Positions 48,278-55,822 of a stretch of DNA of 58,929 nucleotides are shown piece after piece (the stretch's first letter is position 1; each line of letters opens with the position of its first letter). The stretch comes from DATFYM01 sp035315065 (lineage in GTDB: Bacteria; Acidobacteriota; Terriglobia; UBA7540), in the NCBI GenBank assembly GCA_035315065.1, contig DATFYM010000008.1, forward strand, positions 1 through 58,929, written 5' to 3'. Under the pieces are notes generated by a model. That model did no database searches, had not been told where the DNA came from, and saw only the letters and a program-made list of their open reading frames with translations. Position numbers and translations under genes: made by a program.

Positions 48278-48307
48278 ATAGTAGAATCTCCGACGCGCCG
48301 GAGTCAA
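48278..48307 (-). promoter_or_regulatory. Promoter of the small transcript
   Basis: On the minus strand TTGACT (48307-48302), an 18-base spacer containing CCGGCGCGTCGG, and TACTAT (48283-48278). The transcript would begin about 6-7 bases later. Confidence 0.6.
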
Positions 48308-48516
48308 GAAAAATCTGCGGCCCCTGCCAAATTTTTTTTGGCGAGGCCCAAGGCGGAACTGGGGACCTGTCAGAGCTGGCAAAAGCGAGACGCCCAAGAC
48401 GAATTCTCGCCAAGGTAAAGCCTTATGAAATTCTTTATTGCAGGTTTGAAACGCATTCTGAGAACGTCCACGCGGCCAGGATCAGACGTGAGTCAATCTG
48501 GGAAAGCGCGGAAGCC

Positions 48517-49041
48517 TTACGGCAGATGCGGGTGCAACATGCGAGGAAAGATGCCGAGGTAGCGAGGTTGGAAGATAGCCATGTCGGCGGCGAAGAAGCC
48601 GGTGGCTAGGGCGAAAGCAACCAAAAACCTGCCGATATCGCTGGGTTGTTTGACCCGCAGACGCAAATAGGCCCAGAGACACCCTACAACGACCAGGAGA
48701 TTGGAGAACCATGCCGGCACGGCAATGAGGATGTCGGGGCGTGCGAGATGTCCTGTATGGACCCACTGCGATATCTGTTCAAGGCCGTTCAAGAAAAAGG
48801 TTGTTGCGACAATGTTTGCGTAGTCCCATAGGCCTGCCGCAGAGGCTCCGATGAAGTATCCCCATCGATTACTTCGGAAGCTCAAAACCATCGCTGCGAC
48901 GTACATCCATGCCTGAAAAAAGTGAAGCCAGCGGATGTCTGATTCCCACCAAGCTGATAAGCCCAACACGACCACGAACAGGAACGCACCAATGAGGATT
49001 AAGCATTCCGGGGTTCCTAAGCGACGGTTCGCGTTTTGCAC
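48517..49041 (-). CDS. Multi-spanning membrane protein, unknown
   Basis: 174 residues from GTG 49041, which has AGGGAAGG upstream; the longer frame lacks such a site. Hydrophobic segments near 14-30, 42-60, 70-90, 105-125 and 140-160, so about five membrane spans. Trp-rich (AWWESDIRWLHFFQAW) and ends with FPRMLHPHLP. No family recognised. Located between the small-RNA unit and a glycosyltransferase gene. Confidence 0.72.
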   Translation of the reverse strand: MQNANRRLGTPECLILIGAFLFVVVLGLSAWWESDIRWLHFFQAWMYVAAMVLSFRSNRWGYFIGASAAGLWDYANIVATTFFLNGLEQISQWVHTGHLARPDILIAVPAWFSNLLVVVGCLWAYLRLRVKQPSDIGRFLVAFALATGFFAADMAIFQPRYLGIFPRMLHPHLP

Positions 49042-49148
49042 TGTGCCTTCCCTGCAACGAAATACGAGGACCAATGGGAGAAGGTTCCCTGTAGCTCATT
49101 TTCTCTGTGCAGTTCAGAATGACGGGCAATGGTGAGCTCAGCGTCCGT

Positions 49149-49886
49149 TCAAGATCGAGGGTACCTTCCAGTCAGCGCCCGCCAGCGGACGGCAACGAGA
49201 TCCATCGCCATCTGAGCTGAGTCGCGCAGGAAGTGGACCTTGGTGGCCGGGTTGTCGTTCCAGCGCACCGGGACCTCCACGATTTTGCCGCCCAGGCGCT
49301 GGATGAGGAACAGCAGTTCCGGGTCGAAGCCGAAGCCCGGCACCTGCTGGAGCTCGAATGCGCGGCGCGTAGTTGCGCGCCGGAAGAGCTTGAAGCCGCA
49401 CTGCGTATCCCTGATCGGGAGGCCGGTGAACACCCGCACCAGCAGGTTGAAAAGGCGCCCGCCATATTCCCGAAACATCGGCTGGTGAATCCCCACCAGC
49501 TCTCGTTGCATGGCTCGCGACCCCACCGCCGCGTCGGCGCCCGTCGATTCCAAGGCGGCAAGGAGTCGATCGACCTCTTCGATGGGCGCGGAGAGGTCGG
49601 CGTCGGTGAAGAGGACGAACTCGCCCCTCGCCTCCAGCGCTCCACGGCGCACGCTGAAGCCCTTACCGCGATTGGGCTCATTCCTGATGACGCGCATCAG
49701 GGGATAGCGGGCCGCGAACTCGCTCAGAAGTTGCGGACTGGAATCCTTGGAACCGTCGTCGACCACGATCAGTTCCGTGGGGTACGACTTCGGTTGAACG
49801 TGGCGCCAGACGCTGTCAATCGTGCTCCCGATGCGGGCGGATTCGTTGTAAGCCGGTATGACAATGCTCAGAAATGGTTCAGGCAT
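49149..49886 (-). CDS. Family 2 glycosyltransferase (dolichyl/polyprenyl-phosphate type)
   Basis: 245 residues from ATG 49886. IVIPAYNESARIG, VVDDGSKDSS, NRGKGFSVRRG, FTDADLSAPIEEVD (DxD motif), and TQCGFKLFRRA are as in dolichyl-phosphate beta-glucosyltransferase-like enzymes. No C-terminal membrane anchor is visible. It probably moves a sugar from a nucleotide donor to a lipid-phosphate carrier for cell-envelope glycans. Confidence 0.93.
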   Translation of the reverse strand: MPEPFLSIVIPAYNESARIGSTIDSVWRHVQPKSYPTELIVVDDGSKDSSPQLLSEFAARYPLMRVIRNEPNRGKGFSVRRGALEARGEFVLFTDADLSAPIEEVDRLLAALESTGADAAVGSRAMQRELVGIHQPMFREYGGRLFNLLVRVFTGLPIRDTQCGFKLFRRATTRRAFELQQVPGFGFDPELLFLIQRLGGKIVEVPVRWNDNPATKVHFLRDSAQMAMDLVAVRWRALTGRYPRS

Positions 49887-49975
49887 CAAACACTAACGAT
49901 TTTTCACTAGCCATGGTCGAGTGTCAACTAGTTTTGAGTAGCAGTCTAAGCCGTCTCAGGTAGATAGCCATAGTC

Positions 49976-50055
49976 TTAGGAGAGTCGAAAGTCGAAAGTC
50001 GAAAGTGGAAGCGGTCTTGACTTTCGACTTTTGACTTTCGACTTTCAACTTCTTT
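49976..50055. repeat. Word-repeat hairpin (GTCGAAAGTCGAAAGTGG type)
   Basis: Four tandem AGTCGAAAGTCGAAAG words on the left, then CTTTCGACTTTTGACTTTCG on the right, with a short loop. It lies downstream of pcm. Confidence 0.88.
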
Positions 50056-50071
50056 ACTCAGAACTTCTTCT

Positions 50072-50740
50072 TCATTGAATAGTCTCCGGGTCTGCCGGCC
50101 ATCCATATCGGCCTAGGAGAGGGACGAATTGGCAGGGGTCCAGGACTTGTGTCGCAAACTCGCTGCCGTGTCTTGTAACAAGATAGAGGGCCTGCTGCCG
50201 AAGGTCGCCCACCGGAATCACCAGTCGCCCACCGTCGTCCAATTGGTCGCGCAGGGGGTCGGGAATGCGCGGGGCGCCCGCCGTCACCAGGATCGCCTGA
50301 TAGGGCGCGGCGGCCGCATAGCCTTCCGTCCCGTCACCCCAGATGATCTCCACTCCCTCATAGCCGAGACGAGCCAGACGCGCGCGCGCCAACTCCACCA
50401 GGCGGTAGCTCCGCTCCACGGCGTAAACCTTGGCGCCCAGGTGGGCGAGGATCGCCGCCTGATAGCCGCTGCCGGCGCCGATTTCGAGTGCCTTCTCGCC
50501 CGGCTGGATCGAGGCCGCCTGTGTCATCACCGCCACCATATAAGGCTGCGAGATCGTTTCCGCCTCGCCGATCGGCACCGGTCGGTCCTGGTAGGCAAGG
50601 TCAACCGCTGCCATGGGCACGAATTCGTGACGCGGCACTGCCAGCATGGCTTCAAGCACACGCTTGTCGGAGATGCCGCGACGGCGAAGTTGGTCCTCGA
50701 TCATGATTCGCCGTTGCGATTCGTAGGGCGTTCCCGCCAT
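50072..50740 (-). CDS. pcm: Protein-L-isoaspartate O-methyltransferase
   Basis: 222 residues from ATG 50740. SAM-dependent methylation of damaged L-isoaspartyl residues, the first step of repair. PRHEFVP, YQDRPVPIGEAETISQPYMVA, LEIGAGSGYQAA (SAM loop), VYAVERSYRLVELA, and DGGRLVIPVG. TATACT lies only 7 bases before the ATG, so this mRNA may also be leaderless. Divergent from the ThiF-like gene. Confidence 0.96.
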   Translation of the reverse strand: MAGTPYESQRRIMIEDQLRRRGISDKRVLEAMLAVPRHEFVPMAAVDLAYQDRPVPIGEAETISQPYMVAVMTQAASIQPGEKALEIGAGSGYQAAILAHLGAKVYAVERSYRLVELARARLARLGYEGVEIIWGDGTEGYAAAAPYQAILVTAGAPRIPDPLRDQLDDGGRLVIPVGDLRQQALYLVTRHGSEFATQVLDPCQFVPLLGRYGWPADPETIQ

Positions 50741-50747
50741 GACTGGT

Positions 50748-50753
50748 AGTATA
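50748..50753 (-). promoter_or_regulatory. TATACT -10 box close to pcm start
   Basis: TATACT then ACCAGTC and ATG. Similar geometry to the ATPase gene at 47990. No Shine-Dalgarno is found. Confidence 0.5.
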
Positions 50754-50815
50754 TAAGTGTTTTGTCCCCGAATGCAGACCAGAAGAGGCAGACCCGAAGC
50801 CACCGATAGAAGCGC

Positions 50816-50821
50816 TATAAT
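50816..50821 (+). promoter_or_regulatory. TATAAT -10 box for the ThiF/MoeB-like gene
   Basis: TATAAT 42 bp before the ATG; the -35 region at 50793-50798 is weak. Confidence 0.5.
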
Positions 50822-50863
50822 GCCGGCAGAGCGGTTTCGATCGACGAGACAAGGGACGACGGA

Positions 50864-51895
50864 ATGAGCCACGGTCCCAAGGTGAACCGAGAACGCTATT
50901 CCCGCCAGATGCTTTTCCAGCCCATTGGCAGCGAGGGCCAGGAAAGGCTGCTACGGGCCAAAGCAGTGATCATCGGCTGCGGGGCACTGGGTACGGCGCA
51001 GGCGAATCAATTGGCGCGCGCCGGTGTGGGCACGCTGCGCCTCGTCGACCGTGACTACGTCGAAGAGAGTAACTTGCAGCGCCAGATGCTGTTTGACGAA
51101 GCCGACGCAGCCGAGAGTCTGCCCAAGGCCGTGGCCGCCGAAGCGAAACTCCGGCGCATCAACTCGGATGTTCACGTGGAAGGCGTGGTGGCAGACGTTG
51201 ACAGTCGTAACATCGAAGGGCTCGTCGCCGGGTTCGACGTGATCCTGGACGGCACCGACAACTTCGAGACCCGCTACCTCCTGAACGACGCGGCCCTGAA
51301 GCTGGGCATCCCCTGGGTGTACGGAGCCGTGGTGGGAAGCTACGCCGTCACGCTCACCATCCTGCCCGGCCGCACCGCCTGCCTCGCTTGCGTCTTCCCC
51401 GATCCTCCTCAGGGAATGCACCCCACTTGCGACACGGCGGGGGTCATTGCGCCGGCGGTGGAATGGGCGGCAGCCTTGCAGGTGACGGAGGCGTTGAAGA
51501 TCCTGCTGGGGCGCGAAGCGGAGCTCCACGGGTCGCTGCTCGCAGCCGACCTTTGGAAGAACCAGTTTCAGCAGGTGCGGCCGCAACGCAACGCGGCGTG
51601 CCGGGCCTGCGGGGCGCTGGACTTCGTGCACTTAAAGGAGGGGGCGTCGAGCGCGATCTCCCTCTGCGGGCGCAATGCCGTTCAGATTCACCAGCGCGAA
51701 TCGCGTCAGTTCGATCTGAAGGCGCTCCAGAGCCGCTTGCAGCGCTTCGGCCCCGTGCGCGCCAACGCCTACCTGCTGAAGTGCTCGCTCGACGCGTACG
51801 AGTTGACGGTGTTTCCCGATGGACGCGCCATCATTCGCGGCACCCAGGATCCGGCGGTGGCGCGCGGGCTCTATGCGAAGTACATTGGAGCGTGA
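50864..51895 (+). CDS. ThiF/MoeB/HesA-type adenylyltransferase
   Basis: 343 residues. E1-like ATP-binding fold with GCGALGTAQANQLARAGVG (39-57), RDYVEESNLQRQMLFDEAD, and the adenylation core DGTDNFETRYLLND (129-142). Zinc Cys pairs CLAC (173-176) and CRAC (246-249). Catalytic Cys189 in PTCDTAGV. A C-terminal extension of about 80 residues (ending TQDPAVARGLYAKYIGA) replaces the rhodanese domain of MoeZ-type enzymes. Activates a ubiquitin-like sulfur carrier (ThiS or MoaD type), which is not in the window. Confidence 0.93.
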   Translation: MSHGPKVNRERYSRQMLFQPIGSEGQERLLRAKAVIIGCGALGTAQANQLARAGVGTLRLVDRDYVEESNLQRQMLFDEADAAESLPKAVAAEAKLRRINSDVHVEGVVADVDSRNIEGLVAGFDVILDGTDNFETRYLLNDAALKLGIPWVYGAVVGSYAVTLTILPGRTACLACVFPDPPQGMHPTCDTAGVIAPAVEWAAALQVTEALKILLGREAELHGSLLAADLWKNQFQQVRPQRNAACRACGALDFVHLKEGASSAISLCGRNAVQIHQRESRQFDLKALQSRLQRFGPVRANAYLLKCSLDAYELTVFPDGRAIIRGTQDPAVARGLYAKYIGA

Positions 51896-51922
51896 CATTT
51901 TGGATTTCGGATTTTGGATTGG
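51894..51922. repeat. One-sided TTTTGGATTTCGG word copy
   Basis: ATTTTGGATTTCGGATTTTGG follows the ThiF-like stop codon, matching the word of the 24.9 kb hairpin but with no inverse partner nearby. Confidence 0.6.
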
Positions 51923-51931
51923 GGGGACCGC

Positions 51932-53104
51932 ATGAGGCGCGCCATCTGGACTGTCTGCACTGTATTCCTATTTCGAAACCTCTTTGTGCCGCGCGAAGAG
52001 TTAAGAGCTCAACACAGAGTTCACGGAGTACCACGGAGGCTACAAAGAAGAAGCGTCTTGGGTACAGCTCCGAGAAAGGCACTCGCCACACGCGGTATTC
52101 GGAAAGAGAGAACTCTGTGCACCCTTGTGGGACTCCGTGAACTCTGTGTTGCAGTCTTTCTTTTGGCCGCGGCCATCGGCTGCGCTGTGCTGATCTCAAC
52201 TCATCTTGGTTTCGCCACCGTTTCTTCGTCGCCAACCGCCGGCGCTCAGCAGGCGCGGCCAGCAACACTTCAGGCTGCCTTGCACGCGAAGCTGGACGCC
52301 GAGATCAACCGCGTGGCAGATCAGGTCCCGGGCGTGTGCGGTTATGCCATCAAGGACCTGACCACCGGCGAATTGTTCGAGCGCAATGCCGACATCATCT
52401 TCCCGACGGCGAGTTCCATCAAGGTGACAGTCCTGGCGGAGCTGATGCGGCAGGCGCAGGAGGGCAAGGTCAACCTGGAGGAGGAGCACACAATCCACCG
52501 GAGCGAAACGGTGGCCGGCGATCCCATTCTCTATATGCTGGGCGACGGCACCGTCACCATGACTTGGCGCGACATTGCCACGTTCATGGTGGTGCTGAGC
52601 GACAACTCCGCCACCAACATGCTCATCGACCGGCTCGGCATGGACAACGTGAACGCCGGGATCACGCGTCTCGGGCTCACCCAGACTCACTTGCAGCGTC
52701 ACATGATCGACCTCGAGGCGGCGCGCCGGGGCAACGAGAATGTCTCCACGCCCCGCGAACTCTCCGCGTTGCTGGAGAAGCTATGGTCAGGCGGGCCGCT
52801 CGACGCCGACCACACCAAAGAGTACTTCCGCCTGCTCAGCCTGCCGAAGGATAGCCTCTTCAACAAGGCCCTTCCCGATACCGTACCCATTGCCGATAAG
52901 CCCGGGGCGCTTGAAGCTGTGCGTTGCGACACCGGCATCATCCAGATACCACGTCATCCCTACGTGATGACGGTGATGACCACATACCTTGCCAGTGAAC
53001 GCGAAGGCGAGGAGTCCATCGAGAGGATCGCCCGCCTGGTCTACGATTACTTCGACCGCCTCGCCCGCTCGTCGAGCGTAGGCCGCGTGATCTCGGAGAA
53101 GTGA
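51932..53104 (+). CDS. Class A beta-lactamase-like serine hydrolase
   Basis: 390 residues from ATG 51932; GTG 52127 (MGLRELCVAVFLLAAAIG) is the other start, giving a signal peptide directly. Mature part begins near AQQARPATLQAALHAKL. Serine motif SSIK (about 161), SDNSA (SDN triad) near 225, and DKPG (KTG-like) near 335. The glutamate motif is less clear. Probably a periplasmic penicillin-recognising hydrolase; activity on drugs cannot be concluded. The N-terminal 100 codons contain a word-repeat pair that divides the signal peptide region. Confidence 0.88.
   Translation: MRRAIWTVCTVFLFRNLFVPREELRAQHRVHGVPRRLQRRSVLGTAPRKALATRGIRKERTLCTLVGLRELCVAVFLLAAAIGCAVLISTHLGFATVSSSPTAGAQQARPATLQAALHAKLDAEINRVADQVPGVCGYAIKDLTTGELFERNADIIFPTASSIKVTVLAELMRQAQEGKVNLEEEHTIHRSETVAGDPILYMLGDGTVTMTWRDIATFMVVLSDNSATNMLIDRLGMDNVNAGITRLGLTQTHLQRHMIDLEAARRGNENVSTPRELSALLEKLWSGGPLDADHTKEYFRLLSLPKDSLFNKALPDTVPIADKPGALEAVRCDTGIIQIPRHPYVMTVMTTYLASEREGEESIERIARLVYDYFDRLARSSSVGRVISEK
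52005..52162. repeat. Word-repeat pair inside a signal-peptide region (AACACAGAGTTCACGGAGT type)
   Basis: AACACAGAGTTCACGGAGT at left and ACTCCGTGAACTCTGTGTT at right are exact inverses, about 120 bp apart. They interrupt the 5' end of the serine hydrolase frame without stopping it. Confidence 0.85.
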
Positions 53105-53223
53105 CGGCGTGTGGCGAGGCCGGCGCGTCGTTGAAACGGAAGACCGATTGAAACGTATGAATGAGGTGAATGCATCTGCGAGTAGCTACTGAAGGGCTCG
53201 ATGCGAGACGAAAGGAGACCTTA

Positions 53224-53646
53224 ATGAAGTCGCGATCGACGTTACTGGTGATTGGCTTCGGTTTGGTAATCGGCACCATCCTGCTCAGCTCCGGCCCGCG
53301 CTCCATCGCCGCCAAGGACTCAGACTCGCCCGTGGTGGGCACGTGGGAAGGCGCTCTCGACGCCGGGCCGCAGGGGAAACTCAGGGTCGTGGTTCACATC
53401 TCCCAGGCCGCGGACGGCTCGCTGACGGCGACGATGGATAGTCCTGACCAGGGCGCGAACGGCATCCCCGTCAGCAAAATCACCTTCAAGGATCCCGATC
53501 TAAGCTTCGAGCTGGCCGCCATCGGCGGGTCATATCAGGGGACGATGAACAAGGAGCAATCGGAGATCGCCGGAACCTGGAGCCAGGGCGGCGCGTCGTT
53601 GCCCCTGAAGCTCAAGCGAGCCGCGACGCCTGCCGGTTCGAAGTAG
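53224..53646 (+). CDS. Small secreted hypothetical protein
   Basis: 140 residues; GGAGACC before the ATG. Signal peptide about 1-29 (VIGFGLVIGTILLSSGPRSIAA). The mature part, GTWEGALDAGPQGKLRVVVHI, DGSLTATMDSPDQG, and GTWSQGGASLPLKLKR, is all-beta and resembles short domains that precede hydrolases in Acidobacteria. Function unknown; maybe a fold fragment of a larger enzyme family. Confidence 0.8.
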   Translation: MKSRSTLLVIGFGLVIGTILLSSGPRSIAAKDSDSPVVGTWEGALDAGPQGKLRVVVHISQAADGSLTATMDSPDQGANGIPVSKITFKDPDLSFELAAIGGSYQGTMNKEQSEIAGTWSQGGASLPLKLKRAATPAGSK

Positions 53647-53685
53647 GTCCGCCGCCGCCCAGACTGCGGGAAGCGTCGGACCCCA

Positions 53686-54321
53686 TCAGGGCCCCGTCAG
53701 GGCTGGCAGCGGCATATCGCGCGTCAACTGGTAGTTGAGCTGCGTTCCCTGCGGCAAGCTTAGATCCGTGCCCCGCCGCCGCACGTGATCGAGGAAACCG
53801 CCCGTGCCGCCGGTCACCAGGCCCAGCACCGGATGAGCAAAGGCCACGCCTCCGATTAGTCCGCCGCCGGCGGCCAACCCTCCCACCTCGAGGGTCGTCC
53901 TCTTCCAGGAACTTGGTCCCTTCACCGTGCCTTCGCCCCCCGCCACCCGCGTATGCGCCACGCCCACGACGCTATAGAGGACGGCGTTAAGCGGCTGGGT
54001 GCGACCGGCCGGCCAGGTGAGCTTCTCCGGGGCGAGGCGCATCTCACCCACGCCGTGAATCCTTCCGGGTTGCGCGAGGTAAGCGATGTAGCCCTTGAGA
54101 GTAACTCCGGCGGGGATCATGGTCCGGCCGTTGAGGATCACCGGCTGGGAGACGGTGGCGGTGAAGGAATCCCCTTGCCGGCTCGCCCGCGTGCTCAGGT
54201 TCCCGTCGAGGCGGCATTGCAGGGTGGCGCCGGCGGGAAGAACCGGGGCCGGATTCTGGGCGGGGGCGAGCGCCGCACCCCAGGCGAAGACCAACAGGGA
54301 GAACAAAGCGCGCTTAGCCAT
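53686..54321 (-). CDS. Secreted hypothetical protein
   Basis: 211 residues with a signal peptide (MAKRALFSLLVFAWGAALAPAQ). The mature part is beta-rich and Gly-rich with TVSQPVILNGRTMIPAGVTLKGYI (about 58-80), a pattern like conjugal-transfer or TrbI-type pore domains, and EGTVKGPSSWKRTT. A glycine stretch (GGLAAGGGLIGGVAF) could be a short membrane loop. No family is certain. Confidence 0.72.
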   Translation of the reverse strand: MAKRALFSLLVFAWGAALAPAQNPAPVLPAGATLQCRLDGNLSTRASRQGDSFTATVSQPVILNGRTMIPAGVTLKGYIAYLAQPGRIHGVGEMRLAPEKLTWPAGRTQPLNAVLYSVVGVAHTRVAGGEGTVKGPSSWKRTTLEVGGLAAGGGLIGGVAFAHPVLGLVTGGTGGFLDHVRRRGTDLSLPQGTQLNYQLTRDMPLPALTGP

Positions 54322-54483
54322 AACTGTAGCCTCCAGATGTAGCGTTGCCAGCGGTCACGAGCGGCAAAGGCACGACGGGGATACGCCGCACCCGCGTCTT
54401 GCTAACCACTCGTCACTTGTCACTAGCCACTGCTTCTAGGGCCGGACCCTGGCGCTTTGTCCAGCAGGTCTCGAACTTACCAA

Positions 54484-54542
54484 CCGTTGCCTCATGCGCA
54501 ACGGGCCCTGAAGAACGAAAGGGACCCGTCGGCGACGGGCCC
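54484..54542 (-). terminator. Terminator-like hairpins downstream of the coiled-coil protein gene
   Basis: On the minus strand GGGCCCGTC/GACGGGTCCC (54521-54542) is followed by TTTCGTT. A second hairpin CCGTTGC/GCAACGG lies at 54484-54504. The T run is short, so termination is only moderately supported. Confidence 0.5.
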
Positions 54543-54566
54543 CGTCGTATACCCTACGGATCTCGC

Positions 54567-55466
54567 TTACGGCCGAGTCCCCTCCCCAACCGAAGCGGTC
54601 TCCACCGCACCCTTGGGGGTGCTGAGATAGCCCGTCACCTCGTTCGAGCTTACTTTATTTATCACCAACTCGTAAAACTTTTTCTGCCCGCCCCCGGGAG
54701 TGAAGACGATCGGCTCGTCGGCGGTGCGGTTGTCCTTGTTGATCGTCATGTCGTCCTCGAGCAGAGCCAAGTTGAAGCGATTACGCTTCACGTTGGTCTT
54801 CTTGAGGATGAGTCCGACTCCCGCGATCTTCTTTTCCTGCCCCTTGGCGAGAGTAAACTCGAAGTAGTCGCGGTCGCCCAGCTTGCGCAGGGTCTCGACG
54901 TCGTCGTGATTGCGGGCAATCAGCGTGCCCAGCTCGCTGCGCGCCATTCCCAGGTCGGAACTCAGGGTATCCACCCTAGTCTTGGTGGAGTTGAGGTCGC
55001 TCTTGGTGGTGGTCATGTCCTGGCTCAGGGCGCCAACTTGCCGCTGGTCGGCTTTCTCGTCGATTTGCTGCTTAAGCTGCTCGGCCTCCTGCTCCTGTGC
55101 CGTCTGAAGCTGGGCCACCATGGCGCGAGCGTGCTTCAACTCGCGGCCCGCAGAGCCGGCGCGCTTGGAAGCAGCATCGAGTTCGGTCTTCAGAGCGTCG
55201 AGTTGCTGAGTGTTCTGGTTCGAGAACTCCGAGAGCTGGTTGGAGAATTTGTCGTTGAGCTGGCTCACCAGTTGTTCGTGAATCTTGCCGTCCTGCGACT
55301 CAATCGAAGCACGGAGCGTGTTAAGAGAGCCTAGTTTGTTAAGCGTATAAATCTGCCCGACCACCAGAAGGGCCACCACGATCGCCATTGCGATCATCAT
55401 CCCGGTGTTCTTCTGGCCTTCGGCGGTGTTATGCACTTCCACCTTGGAACCCTCGTCGATTGCCAT
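54567..55466 (-). CDS. Membrane-anchored coiled-coil protein
   Basis: 299 residues. One membrane span at about 24-45 (MMIAMAIVVALLVVGQIYTL). Long coiled-coil about 55-190 (many Gln/Glu/Lys heptads, including QLNDKFSNQLSEFSNQNTQQ). C-terminal beta domain about 200-290 (FEFTLAKGQEKKIAGVGLILKKTN, FTPGGGQKKFYELVINKV). Likely periplasmic. It has no obvious partner nearby and its role is unknown; similar proteins are widespread in Acidobacteria. Confidence 0.82.
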   Translation of the reverse strand: MAIDEGSKVEVHNTAEGQKNTGMMIAMAIVVALLVVGQIYTLNKLGSLNTLRASIESQDGKIHEQLVSQLNDKFSNQLSEFSNQNTQQLDALKTELDAASKRAGSAGRELKHARAMVAQLQTAQEQEAEQLKQQIDEKADQRQVGALSQDMTTTKSDLNSTKTRVDTLSSDLGMARSELGTLIARNHDDVETLRKLGDRDYFEFTLAKGQEKKIAGVGLILKKTNVKRNRFNLALLEDDMTINKDNRTADEPIVFTPGGGQKKFYELVINKVSSNEVTGYLSTPKGAVETASVGEGTRP

Positions 55467-55685
55467 GGGAGGTCTCCTTGTTCAGGTCAGTTGCCGCTTC
55501 TAGCGAGCCGCGGCGGTCGACCCTTGCCGCACGGGTAACAGCACGCTGTGTTCCACACCGCATGAGGCCACCTAACACCTTTGCTGTCATGACAATACGC
55601 AGATCGCATTCACCCCCAACGCTGGAGTTCTTACTCAACCTCTGTAAAAAAGAACAGTAGGCTAAGCCCGTACGAGTCAGTCGTA

Positions 55686-55822
55686 CTTCTTGCTACCGAC
55701 TGCCTACTTCCTTCTACACCCCGCCTTCTGCCTGCCGCCTACTGCTTACTGCCTACTGCCTACTGCCTTCTTCTGCCCCGCTTACTGCGTACTGCCTACT
55801 GCTTACTGCCTACTGCCTTCTT
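55686..55822. repeat. Word repeat (CTGCCTACTGCCTACTGC type)
   Basis: Tandem CTACTGCTTACTGCCTACTG words, mostly one orientation. It runs into the glmU 3' end and encodes its last residues (AVGSKQ). Same family as 2.1 kb and 12.6 kb. The rest of the 55467-55795 gap shows no gene. Confidence 0.8.

Noticed and set aside
48247..48417. 56-residue plus-strand ORF starting at ATG 48248 (MDHLLSSDEA).
   Set aside because: It runs over the Shine-Dalgarno of the minus-strand unit and has no ribosome binding site of its own.
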